A DNA stretch of 64,000 bases from Sphingobacterium sp. R2 (GTDB lineage Bacteria > Bacteroidota > Bacteroidia > Sphingobacteriales > Sphingobacteriaceae): the NCBI RefSeq assembly GCF_040760075.1, contig NZ_CP142884.1, positions 744,001 to 808,000 on the forward strand. Direction: 5' to 3'. A program made the translations under genes and the position numbers. This document shows, one piece after another, positions 9,204-17,427 of the stretch. How positions within the stretch are numbered: position 1 is the stretch's first letter; each line of letters starts with the position of its first letter. The notes beneath the pieces were generated by a model. The model worked only from the letters and a program-made list of their open reading frames with translations. It did no database searches and was not told where the DNA came from.

Positions 9204-9220
9204 GTCTGATAAGTTCTTGA

Positions 9221-12200
9221 TTAAAATGTAACGTTTACACCCAAAGAGAAAGTTTTTGCTCTTGGATATGCAAAAAAGGTCATATTTTGTCCAAATTTAC
9301 CTTCTCCCTGGGAAGTACTCTCCGGATCATAACCTTTGAAATCGCTTGATGTAAATAGAAACGGATTATTTGCGTTTGCATAGACCCTTAATCTATTGAG
9401 GCCAATGCGCTTCAGTGCATCCGGCGTAAAGGTATAGCCCAATTGAATCAAATTGACCCGTAAATATGATCCGTCTGCAATCCAAGAATCATCCACGTTG
9501 GAGTCTTGTCCACGATGACCTCCATTTGTTAGATAAATAGCTTGTTCCATGGTATTTGGATTAGAACCATTATAAGCATCTGTCAGAATTTCTTTCAACC
9601 CATTGGTAATACCGAAACGGTCATAGGTAGAGTGGAAAAATTGTTGCATAATCTCTACACCTTTGACAAATTGAAGATCAAGCGTAAAATCAAAATTTTT
9701 ATATCTCAAATTGTTAACAAAGCTTCCTGTCCAATCAGGGAGCCCTTTTCCAATGATCTCCTTATCTTTAGTACGTTTAGCCCGGCCAATATCTTCCATT
9801 TTCGCATCCCCTGCGTCTACGTCTGCCTGTGTATATACGCCTAGTCTTCTATATCCATAGAAGCTATTTAGGTTTTCACCCACGCGAATGATACTATTAG
9901 CACCACCTACCCAACTATTCATAAGGATGTCCGCGTTATTTTCACCAAGCGTCAATACTTTATTCTTATTGTAGTTAGCATTCACAGAAGCCTTCCAATT
10001 GAAATCTTCATTATTTATGATCGTTCCATTAACCATAATGTCCAGACCCTGGTTCTGAACAGATCCGATATTTTTCATGACCGTACTAAAACCAGAGGCT
10101 GTTGGTAAAGGAGCATCCAACAATAGATCCGTCGTCTTTTTGCGGTAATAAGATACATCAAAATTCAAACGGTTTTGCCATAAACCTAATTCTACCCCAA
10201 CATCAAACTGCGCAGTTTTCTCCCATTTTAAATCTGGGTTAGCGATGGTATTAACAAAAGAATATGGTGCACGATTATTATCCAATAAAATCGTTCCAGC
10301 ATCCACGATAGCGAGTGATTTATACGGATCTATCTCGGAATTACCTGTTAGACCAAAACTAGTATGCAATTTCATGTTACTGATAGATTCGTTTCCTTTC
10401 AGGAAATCTTCGTTAGAGACATTCCATGCTAAACCAACCGAAGGGAAAAAGGCATACTTATTGTTTTTACCAAATTTGGAAGAACCATCGTAGCGGCCTG
10501 TAACGGTGGCCGAATATCGGTCGTTGTATGAATAGGCTGCTCTTAAGAAATAAGAATTCATTGCCCATCTGTTCCATGCTGATGTAGACGGATCAGGTGT
10601 AATGCCAATACCTAAATTATTATATTCATAAAAATCATCAAAGAAACCTGTTGTTCGTGAACGGTCATTATCGTATGTTCTTGCCTGCCACGACAGACCC
10701 GCCATTGCATTGATCCTATGTTTGTCAAATTGCTTATTATAGGTTAAATAAGTTTCTTCTTGCCAGTAAAGCGTATTGGTGTTATTGATTTCTGCCCAAC
10801 CATTTGGTCTAGAAATATTATTTAACGATATTGAAGAGTAGCCTTTATAAATTTTCCGGTGGCTATCTATACCCAATTGTGTCTTCAGATCCAATCCATC
10901 GGCCAGATGAAAAGTCAATGCGGCATTTCCGAAAATCTGGGTGTTGTAACGCATCCTCTTTTGTAGATCTAAGATTGATACTGGATTCGCCATACCCTCA
11001 AACCCTAACTTCTCGGAGACTGTAGAGGAAGAGGAATTGGTATACTGACCATTTTGATCATAAACCGGATACCAAGGTAACATCTCGATCATTGTTCGAC
11101 GTGCTTCCTGACCACCACCATCTTCCGGCGTGTAGCGACCCCAGGTATGATTGACCGTCATATTAATAGCTGTAGACAACCAGGACGTCGGTTTCGCATC
11201 ATAAGATAATTTACCATTAACACGTTTGTTCCAAGTATTGTTGACCACACCCTGTTGATCCGTATAGTTTAAGAATGCACCAACAGATGATTTTTCATCA
11301 CCCTGCTGTACATTTAATTGGTGATTATGTGAAATGGCCGTACGTGTCGCTTCTCGCTGCCAATCCGTATCATACAAGGGATTTCCATTCGCGTCGAAAT
11401 AGTTGGAATCATTGAACCAATCTTTTTTATTTAAAGACCAAGGCGTCCAGTTCTTATCCCTATCTTTCAAAAACTGCGCAGCGTATTTATTTTCATTCTC
11501 TAATCCAATCATAAAGGCATCCACCCATTCCTGCGCATTCAGCACATCCATATAGCGTTGCACAGAACTTACGCCGGCCGATCCTTGATAACTAATCGTC
11601 CGAGATCCATCTTTGTTTCCACGTTTTGTAGTCACCAAGATAACACCATTTGCACCGCGCGCACCATAAATTGCTGCGGAGGAAGCATCTTTTAATACCT
11701 CTATGTTTTCAATATCATTCGGATTTAACAAATGAAAATCTTCCATGACGACACCATCTACAACGTAAAGAGGATTAGAGGAAGAATTGATTGTTGCCAC
11801 ACCACGAATGACCACACGGTTGGCATATGCTCCCGGTTGGCTCGAGTTTGAAAAGATATTAACACCAGAAGCTTTTCCTCTTAGGGCGTCCAAAGGGCTG
11901 AAACTTTGATCTTTAATCATGTCGGCTCCTTTGACCATCGCAATAGACCCCGTTACATCCGATTTACGCATGGTACCGTACCCTACAACGACAACTTCGT
12001 CCAATTGACTTTGATCATCGTCCAATTGCACGGAAACTGTTGTACCGGAAACAGTAACTTCTTTGGATTTGTAACCGACGGAAGAAACTACCAGTACATC
12101 CCCCGATTTAGCATCTAGTGTAAAATTACCCAAGGCATCGGATTGCGTACCTTTTGAAGTACCTTTAACGGCGATGTTTACTCCCGAAATTGGCTTTCCG

Positions 12201-12397
12201 GTAGCATCCAATACTTTTCCTTTAACTTGTTGCTGCAAATGGTTCATCTCTTTGACGACGGATTTGCCTTCGTACTTGAATGAAGTTTCGACTGCGGCAT
12301 TGACTTGTTGGAAAGTACCAGCAATGACAGCTAATGAGAAAAATAGTTTCGATTTTTTCCCAAGCTGCGCAAGTGATTTTACGTCAACTTTGCTCAT
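9221..12397 (-). CDS. SusC/RagA family TonB-dependent outer-membrane transporter
   Basis: The 1058-residue outer-membrane barrel imports the substrate bound by its SusD partner, using TonB energy. After a signal peptide (about residues 1-35) come a carboxypeptidase-regulatory-like domain (VKGKVLDATGKPISGVNIAVKG, about 58-80), the TonB-box-like region with DEVVVVGYGT (about 133-142), a plug domain with IRGVATINSSSNPLYVVDG, and a barrel ending in FSLGVNVTF with the terminal aromatic needed for insertion. No STN domain or adjacent anti-sigma/ECF pair is seen, so sigma-type trans-envelope regulation is unlikely. A hairpin in the 5' leader (12423-12451) may affect expression. Confidence 0.95.
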   Translation of the reverse strand: MSKVDVKSLAQLGKKSKLFFSLAVIAGTFQQVNAAVETSFKYEGKSVVKEMNHLQQQVKGKVLDATGKPISGVNIAVKGTSKGTQSDALGNFTLDAKSGDVLVVSSVGYKSKEVTVSGTTVSVQLDDDQSQLDEVVVVGYGTMRKSDVTGSIAMVKGADMIKDQSFSPLDALRGKASGVNIFSNSSQPGAYANRVVIRGVATINSSSNPLYVVDGVVMEDFHLLNPNDIENIEVLKDASSAAIYGARGANGVILVTTKRGNKDGSRTISYQGSAGVSSVQRYMDVLNAQEWVDAFMIGLENENKYAAQFLKDRDKNWTPWSLNKKDWFNDSNYFDANGNPLYDTDWQREATRTAISHNHQLNVQQGDEKSSVGAFLNYTDQQGVVNNTWNKRVNGKLSYDAKPTSWLSTAINMTVNHTWGRYTPEDGGGQEARRTMIEMLPWYPVYDQNGQYTNSSSSTVSEKLGFEGMANPVSILDLQKRMRYNTQIFGNAALTFHLADGLDLKTQLGIDSHRKIYKGYSSISLNNISRPNGWAEINNTNTLYWQEETYLTYNKQFDKHRINAMAGLSWQARTYDNDRSRTTGFFDDFYEYNNLGIGITPDPSTSAWNRWAMNSYFLRAAYSYNDRYSATVTGRYDGSSKFGKNNKYAFFPSVGLAWNVSNEDFLKGNESISNMKLHTSFGLTGNSEIDPYKSLAIVDAGTILLDNNRAPYSFVNTIANPDLKWEKTAQFDVGVELGLWQNRLNFDVSYYRKKTTDLLLDAPLPTASGFSTVMKNIGSVQNQGLDIMVNGTIINNEDFNWKASVNANYNKNKVLTLGENNADILMNSWVGGANSIIRVGENLNSFYGYRRLGVYTQADVDAGDAKMEDIGRAKRTKDKEIIGKGLPDWTGSFVNNLRYKNFDFTLDLQFVKGVEIMQQFFHSTYDRFGITNGLKEILTDAYNGSNPNTMEQAIYLTNGGHRGQDSNVDDSWIADGSYLRVNLIQLGYTFTPDALKRIGLNRLRVYANANNPFLFTSSDFKGYDPESTSQGEGKFGQNMTFFAYPRAKTFSLGVNVTF

Positions 12398-12422
12398 ATT
12401 AATAGTGATTTGGTTTATAAAA

Positions 12423-12451
12423 ACGTTTTAGCAAAATGAAGCTAAAAACGT
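12423..12451 (-). promoter_or_regulatory. Inverted repeat in the susC 5' leader
   Basis: ACGTTTTAGC and GCTAAAAACGT form a 10-bp stem with a single bulged A around an 8-base A-rich loop, 26 bases before the susC ATG. It could be an mRNA leader hairpin or an operator. Confidence 0.4.
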
Positions 12452-12752
12452 CTAGTTAAATTTAGTTTCCCTTAATTGATATTTTTTTGCAATCTGCTGC
12501 GTGACGAATTGCCTATTAGATTCCTTTTGCGTCCATTTACGATAAAATAGAAAGCACCGGACCTAAATGCCTATGAAATTATTGTTTCACAGAATTCGCA
12601 ATAAATAAGCTAAATCGCTTTTGCTTTTGTTGTAAAAATTTTTTGGTTTCCCAATTTTGGTTTTTTGATTGTCTATAGCTTCTTGTCTTTCTTTTGGTTA
12701 TTGTTTCTTGGTTGTCACATGTTATCCAGTTGGAAAGATAACATTTTAATTT

Positions 12753-12792
12753 TACTGGAGAAAGATTTTTTTTTAAAAACCTTTCTCCAGTA
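12753..12792 (-). terminator. Terminator of the GMC oxidoreductase operon
   Basis: A 12-bp perfect stem (TACTGGAGAAAG with CTTTCTCCAGTA) with a 16-base loop, 8 bases beyond the oxidoreductase stop. The flanking minus-strand sequence is A/T-rich. Confidence 0.7.
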
Positions 12793-12800
12793 CCGTACTT

Positions 12801-14516
12801 TTAGATATTTCCTTTTTTCATTTCGCTGATCGCATAATCGACAGCCCGTGCCGAAAATGCCATATACGTCAATGAAGGATTTTGTGTTGATGTAGACGTC
12901 ATACTTGCACCATCAGTGACAAATACATTTTTCACCGCATGCATTTGATTCCATTTGTTCAATACCGAAGTCTTCGGATCGTGTCCCATACGAGCTCCGC
13001 CCATTTCGTGGATATCCAGCCCCGGAGCCTGCCAGCGTGTATCGGGCCGAATATTTGTAAATCCAGCATCCGTAAACATTTCTGTCATGACAGCGATGTA
13101 ATCTTTTTTCATTTTTTCATCGTTCTCATCATAATCGACAGCAATTTTTAACAGCGGAATTCCCCAATCATCTTTTTTACTTCCATCTAATGAAACCATC
13201 CCTGATTCTTTTGGTATGGTTTCACCCATCATGTGAGATCCGACCTGCCAAATACCCAGTTTAGGATTTAACAAATTATTTTTCAGATCAAGTCCTAAAC
13301 CCGAACGATCGGACTGTTTACCGCGCGAAGCTCCGAATCCGGCAGCATACCCCCTTAAAAAGTCGGTCTCCTGCTTGTGCAAGTTCCTGAAACGTGGAAT
13401 ATATCCTCCACCTGCGGGATTCCGCCCTTCGGTCTTAAAATCTAACAAACCTTCATACTCGGCATAGATACGTGCACTATAATTATGAAAGGCAACGTAT
13501 TTGCCTAAAACGCCACTATCGTTGCCCAAACCATTTGGAAAGCGGTTGGATGTAGAATTCAATAAGATCAAATTTGTATTGATTGCCGCCGCATTGACAA
13601 AAATCAGCTTAGCATAAAAATCAATTTCTTCTTTTGTATTGGTGTCAATCACACGTACGCCCACGGCTTTTCCTTTTTGTTCATCATACAGGATGGAGTG
13701 AACTACAGAAAATGGCCGTAAGGTCATATTTCCGGTCTTTGCGGCCCAAGGGATTGTCGTGGCATTCGAACTGAAATATCCACCGAAAGGGCATCCGCGC
13801 TGGCAAAGTACCCGATTTTGACACTGTACACGACCTTGCTCGATGTGAATGGGATTGGGCTTAGAGAGGTGTGCACAGCGGGCTGAAATTACCTTGCGTT
13901 CCGGAAATCTCTTTTGAACGCTTTCTTTAAAATACTTTTCAACAATATTTAAAGGGTATCCCGGCAGAAACTCACCATCTGGCAATTCTGGAAGTCCGTC
14001 GTGGTTTCCAGCAATGCCGGCAAATTTTTCGACGTAACTGTACCAAGGCGCTAAATCGGCGTAACGTATCGGCCAATCTACAGCAAAGCCATCTCTGGCA
14101 GGGCCTTCAAAATCAAAATCAGACCAACGTTGTGTCTGTCTCGCCCATAACAGCGATTTACCCCCCACCTGGTATCCCCTGATCCAATCAAAAGGTTTCT
14201 CCTGAATATACGGGTGCTCTTTGTCCTTCACAAAAAAATGGGCTGAATCTTCATGAAATGCATAACATTTGCTGACGACTGGATTTTCTTCCTTTACTTT
14301 GAAAGGCATCTCGTTCCGATGCTCAAACTCCCAGGGCATCATATTGGTGGTTGGGTAATCTTTAATATGCTGAACATCACGTCCACGTTCCAACACCAAT
14401 GTTTTTAACCCCTTCTCGCACAACTCTTTTGCGGACCATCCTCCGCTAATTCCAGAACCGATTACAATAGCATCGTAGGTCCTGCTTTTTTCACTGTCAA
14501 TATTTAAATTTGCCAT
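12801..14516 (-). CDS. GMC-family flavin oxidoreductase (sugar/alcohol dehydrogenase-like)
   Basis: A 571-residue glucose-methanol-choline family oxidoreductase. The FAD dinucleotide-binding motif IVIGSGISGGWSA is at about residues 17-29. The C-terminal half has HEMGGARMGHDP with the catalytic His region, then FVTDGASMTSTSTQNPSLTYMA. A Cys-rich stretch CQNRVLCQRGCPFGG near residues 236-250 is typical of the bacterial gluconate-2-dehydrogenase-like branch. It has no export signal of its own. The gene 7 bases upstream encodes a Tat-signal subunit, so the enzyme is probably folded with FAD and exported as a complex. A sugar or sugar-acid substrate is likely; the exact one is unknown. Confidence 0.88.
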   Translation of the reverse strand: MANLNIDSEKSRTYDAIVIGSGISGGWSAKELCEKGLKTLVLERGRDVQHIKDYPTTNMMPWEFEHRNEMPFKVKEENPVVSKCYAFHEDSAHFFVKDKEHPYIQEKPFDWIRGYQVGGKSLLWARQTQRWSDFDFEGPARDGFAVDWPIRYADLAPWYSYVEKFAGIAGNHDGLPELPDGEFLPGYPLNIVEKYFKESVQKRFPERKVISARCAHLSKPNPIHIEQGRVQCQNRVLCQRGCPFGGYFSSNATTIPWAAKTGNMTLRPFSVVHSILYDEQKGKAVGVRVIDTNTKEEIDFYAKLIFVNAAAINTNLILLNSTSNRFPNGLGNDSGVLGKYVAFHNYSARIYAEYEGLLDFKTEGRNPAGGGYIPRFRNLHKQETDFLRGYAAGFGASRGKQSDRSGLGLDLKNNLLNPKLGIWQVGSHMMGETIPKESGMVSLDGSKKDDWGIPLLKIAVDYDENDEKMKKDYIAVMTEMFTDAGFTNIRPDTRWQAPGLDIHEMGGARMGHDPKTSVLNKWNQMHAVKNVFVTDGASMTSTSTQNPSLTYMAFSARAVDYAISEMKKGNI

Positions 14517-14523
14517 GTGCTAT

Positions 14524-15012
14524 TTACACCTTAACTTTTACCTCACCATTATACGGACCCGGAATAAGTTTATAGATCACCTTATTCTTCATCACATATT
14601 CTGAGTTCATATACCCCTGAATTGCACGTGATTTGAACATATCAAAAAAAGCCTTCTCGTCAGTTTGGTCTTTCAATCCCGCCAATGTGGTCTCCGTTTC
14701 TTTACGGTTCGCTAAATTCAACTTTTTCCTCAACGCATTGAAACCTGCGACAAATTTAGCCTGATTTTCTGGTGACTCACAATCGTCCACCATTTTGATG
14801 ACAAAAAGATGCAAATTCAGATCCTTTCCTCCCGGTGTATCCGATTTTGGAATTAGTATGTCGGCGAGATTGCCCAAAAATTGCTCATCCTCCGCCGAAA
14901 TCTTCAGCTTATTCAATACAATGGACGCACCACCATCATTCAGACAGGACGACAAAATTGTCAGTCCGCCTGCTACAATGAAAAATTGCTTTATCGCGGT
15001 TCTTCGGTTCAT
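14524..15012 (-). CDS. Gluconate 2-dehydrogenase subunit 3 family protein (Tat lipoprotein)
   Basis: A 162-residue small subunit that accompanies GMC dehydrogenases. The N-terminus MNRRTAIKQFFIVAGG has the twin-arginine pair, and the signal ends in a lipobox-like LSSC (Cys near residue 23), suggesting a Tat-exported lipoprotein. The body contains ADILIPKSDTPGGKDL, characteristic of gluconate 2-dehydrogenase subunit 3. Its gene precedes the GMC oxidoreductase gene by 7 bases. It likely carries the catalytic subunit across the membrane and anchors it. Confidence 0.87.
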   Translation of the reverse strand: MNRRTAIKQFFIVAGGLTILSSCLNDGGASIVLNKLKISAEDEQFLGNLADILIPKSDTPGGKDLNLHLFVIKMVDDCESPENQAKFVAGFNALRKKLNLANRKETETTLAGLKDQTDEKAFFDMFKSRAIQGYMNSEYVMKNKVIYKLIPGPYNGEVKVKV

Positions 15013-15099
15013 AATCAGAATTCCATTTACAATTCGGTAATATTACGTATATCCAAATAAAAATACAAATGCTAAAACGATTAAATTATCCGGCAATCC

Positions 15100-15759
15100 T
15101 TAAATCCATTGTGATAACAGCGCTTTTGCTTCAGATAAGTTTTCCACAATGTTATCCACAGCTGTTAGTCTAGCACGTTCTACCTCCTGTTTCGTTACCG
15201 CAATCAACCGCATACCCGCGCCCAAAGCCGATTTACTTCCAGTTATCGTATCCTCAATAGCCACACAACTATCCGCTGCTAAGTTTAAGTTCGTCAATGC
15301 CAAACGGTATGGCTCCGGATTAGGCTTGGGAAATTCGACGCACTCACGGGTAACGAAAAATTCAAAATAATCCAAAAGCCCATGTTTACCCAAAACCGTA
15401 TCTACCGTACTGCGGAAACTGGAGGTGACAAGTCCGATATGAATGCCGCTCTCTTTCAAAAACGTTAAGATTTCCCGGGCATCCGGCATCAATTCAATGT
15501 CGCTCATGTTGGAATCGGCATAAGCTGCACGTGTACGCTTCCACATATATTCTTCCGTCGTATCGTAGCCGTAGTCATCGACCAATCGTTTGACATTATG
15601 TGCTAAAGTATGCCCTGCAAAATCACGAATCCAATCTTCGTAGCTGATCACTAAATTAAATTCATCCTTTAATATCGGCGCCCAATTTTTGAAATAGAAA
15701 TATTCCGAATCAATCAACGTTCCGTCTAGGTCAAATAACACTGCCTTAATTTTATCCAT
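15100..15759 (-). CDS. HAD-superfamily hydrolase, subfamily IA (beta-phosphoglucomutase-like phosphatase)
   Basis: A cytosolic phosphatase or phosphomutase of 219 residues from the ATG at 15759. The upstream in-frame start at 15777 would only add MCIFNT. HAD motif I is FDLDGTLIDSE (residues 9-19), with an alpha-helical cap behind it. Motif II is VTSSF, motif III the Lys in FPKPNPEPY, and motif IV AIEDTITGSKSALGAGM. The layout resembles beta-phosphoglucomutase and sugar-phosphate phosphatases. It lies 36 bases downstream of the DUF6266 gene on the same strand. The substrate is unknown. Confidence 0.85.
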   Translation of the reverse strand: MDKIKAVLFDLDGTLIDSEYFYFKNWAPILKDEFNLVISYEDWIRDFAGHTLAHNVKRLVDDYGYDTTEEYMWKRTRAAYADSNMSDIELMPDAREILTFLKESGIHIGLVTSSFRSTVDTVLGKHGLLDYFEFFVTRECVEFPKPNPEPYRLALTNLNLAADSCVAIEDTITGSKSALGAGMRLIAVTKQEVERARLTAVDNIVENLSEAKALLSQWI

Positions 15760-15795
15760 AGTGTTAAAGATACACAAGTAGGCTGAAAAATCCTA

Positions 15796-16431
15796 TTAAA
15801 TGACACCGCAATAGGTCGAATTGGAGAGTACACCTTGATAGGTATCCCAAAAACCGATGTAGACATGATAATCAAATTTGTCCATTTTAAATCTCGGGAT
15901 CTCAACCGTACATTCACCCTGCCATACATCCGCGATAGCCATTTTGAGATCCCCCTCCCTATCCAAACTGACCAAGGCCAAATTTAATTTAAAAGTGCTA
16001 TCCCTGTATTTCGGATTCGGTATCCAGTGTAATTTCAGCAGATCATCCTCCCATCGAGCCTCAACACCTTCGGGTGACATGAGCTCCCCGACAAATACCC
16101 GCACTTTTTCCATATTAATAACAGGTCTATTTTCGACATCCAAATCAATCGCGTTTTTGAGAATCTGCTGTTGTGCAAGCTGAAATTTCCCAAGCCCCGA
16201 TTTTTTAGATTCTTCAAATTGATACCCAAAATTAACAATAGGCTTTATCCAGCCACAAAACTTACCGGCCAATTTCATTTTTTCACGATGTGTCAATTGC
16301 GCGTGAGTTGGAGGTTTGGAACTTTTTCTACGCGAACCGCGTATCACCCATTTGCCATTGAGGTTATAACCATAGACTGAGCCCACTTTACCACGAAAAC
16401 CACCATTCGGACCATCTTCTAATATTGCCAT
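15796..16431 (-). CDS. DUF6266 family protein
   Basis: A 211-residue protein whose N-terminus, MAILEDGPNGGFRGKVGSVYGY, is typical of the DUF6266 family of Sphingobacteriaceae. No signal peptide or membrane segment is visible. The N-terminal third is Lys/Arg-rich (RGSRRKSSKPP) and the rest looks beta-rich with several Trp residues. No function is known for the family. Its upstream region contains the telomere-like repeat patch at 16526-16609, reading TTAGGG on the coding strand. The HAD gene follows at 36 bases and may be co-transcribed. Confidence 0.75.
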   Translation of the reverse strand: MAILEDGPNGGFRGKVGSVYGYNLNGKWVIRGSRRKSSKPPTHAQLTHREKMKLAGKFCGWIKPIVNFGYQFEESKKSGLGKFQLAQQQILKNAIDLDVENRPVINMEKVRVFVGELMSPEGVEARWEDDLLKLHWIPNPKYRDSTFKLNLALVSLDREGDLKMAIADVWQGECTVEIPRFKMDKFDYHVYIGFWDTYQGVLSNSTYCGVI

Positions 16432-16803
16432 TTTTAAACCTTTTTATTGTAATGCTATAATCTATTTTACAGCTTAACAAATAATAGTTATCAATGTTTG
16501 ACTTAGTTTAGTAATAAGTTAGAATTTAGATAGGTTTAAGTTAGGTTTTAATTAGGCTATACCTAAACAAACCCTAACTAAACCCTAAGCTAACCCTAAC
16601 TAAACCCTATGCAAATAGGCCATTTGACCTAGTGGATAATACAGGTTGTTTATCATCATTTTTGGATAAGGTTTGGACATTTACTAAGTTTGTTGAGGTG
16701 AGCTATACATAACGAATACCGCTTAACAGACATATGCGACGTACGTCGAGCTTAAGTGCTCGCTAAGAAATCTAAAAGCTTCATCGCCTTAAAAATTTAT
16801 ATC
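16432..16803. other. Intergenic region with TTAGGG-like repeats
   Basis: A 372-base divergent gap between the DUF6266 gene and the FAH-family gene. It contains the repeat patch at 16526-16609. Apart from that I see no coding frame and no clear promoter element. The in-frame extension of the FAH gene back to 16756 has no family similarity and is treated as non-coding. Confidence 0.5.
16526..16609. repeat. TTAGGG/CCCTAA-like repeat patch with inverted arm
   Basis: Two tandem 22-base units at 16566-16587 and 16588-16609 differ at three positions, each containing AACCCTAACTAAACCCTA. Just before them, 16526-16556 carries degenerate TTAGGTTT-type units in the opposite orientation. The two sets could fold into an imperfect long hairpin around about 16557-16563. 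Confidence 0.75.
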
Positions 16804-17415
16804 ATGAAAATAATTGCTATCGGTCGCAATTACATCGACCACGCTAAAGAACTCAATAATCCAGTCCCTGAAACTCCCATTATATTTTTAAAACCTGATA
16901 CTGCGGTGTTAAAGGATAACAAAGATTTCTATTATCCTGAATTTTCAAAAAATATCCAGTTTGAAACTGAAGTCGTCCTTCGGATATGTAAGGAAGGAAA
17001 ACATGTGACACCAAAATTTGCATCAACTTATTTCGATGCTGTCGGCCTGGGGATTGACTTTACCGCCAGGGATGTACAGCAAGAATTAAAAGCAAAAAGC
17101 CTTCCCTGGGAATTGGCAAAAGCATTTGACCATTCGGCAGTCATCAGCAACATGATTCCTAAAGAAGAATTTGCGGAAGTAAATTCGATTGATTTCTCCC
17201 TGCAGCAAAATGGGCAAAAAGTTCAGCAGGGAAATACCAAGGACATGATATTTTCCTACGAAGATCTGATTGTATATACCTCCAAATTTATTACCCTACG
17301 CAAAGGTGACCTCATTTACACCGGAACTCCAGTTGGTGTCGGATCTGTGGCCATCGGCGATTTATTGGAAGGTTTCATTGGCGAACAGAAGATGTTTAGC
17401 TGTAAAATCAAATAG
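16804..17415 (+). CDS. Fumarylacetoacetate hydrolase (FAH) family protein
   Basis: A 203-residue single-domain FAH-fold enzyme, like the acylpyruvase and oxaloacetate tautomerase/decarboxylase group. It starts at the ATG at 16804 with MKIIAIGRNYIDHAKELNNP, the usual family start. Metal-binding acidic residues appear in QFETEVVLRI (E-x-E type) and VGLGIDFTARD. The C-terminal LIYTGTPVGVGSVAIGD is the family signature. It hydrolyses or tautomerises beta-diketo acids; the substrate is uncertain. The M23 peptidase gene follows after 12 bases. Confidence 0.9.
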   Translation: MKIIAIGRNYIDHAKELNNPVPETPIIFLKPDTAVLKDNKDFYYPEFSKNIQFETEVVLRICKEGKHVTPKFASTYFDAVGLGIDFTARDVQQELKAKSLPWELAKAFDHSAVISNMIPKEEFAEVNSIDFSLQQNGQKVQQGNTKDMIFSYEDLIVYTSKFITLRKGDLIYTGTPVGVGSVAIGDLLEGFIGEQKMFSCKIK

Positions 17416-17427
17416 CTGGGAAATAGC

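Larger units (their letters stand above)
12398..12800. other. Intergenic region and leader upstream of susC
   Basis: This 403-base stretch lies between the susC start and the end of the GMC oxidoreductase gene, both on -. It contains a leader hairpin at 12423-12451 and a terminator at 12753-12792. The stretch at about 12610-12720 is strongly strand-biased: T/G-rich on +, so A/C-rich on - with repeated AACCAA. No open frame looks coding. The A-rich part could be an unstructured 5' leader or an UP-like promoter region. Confidence 0.5.

Noticed and set aside
7641..12397. Possible polysaccharide utilisation locus around susC/susD
   Set aside because: No glycoside hydrolase, lyase or dedicated regulator adjoins the pair, and the GMC genes are separated by a terminator; the fucosidases lie 13 kb away in another operon.
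15140..15160. Two DnaA-box-like 9-mers (TTTTCCACA and TTATCCACA) 3 bases apart
   Set aside because: They lie inside the coding part of the HAD hydrolase gene, encoding residues near its C-terminus, so coincidence is the simplest explanation.
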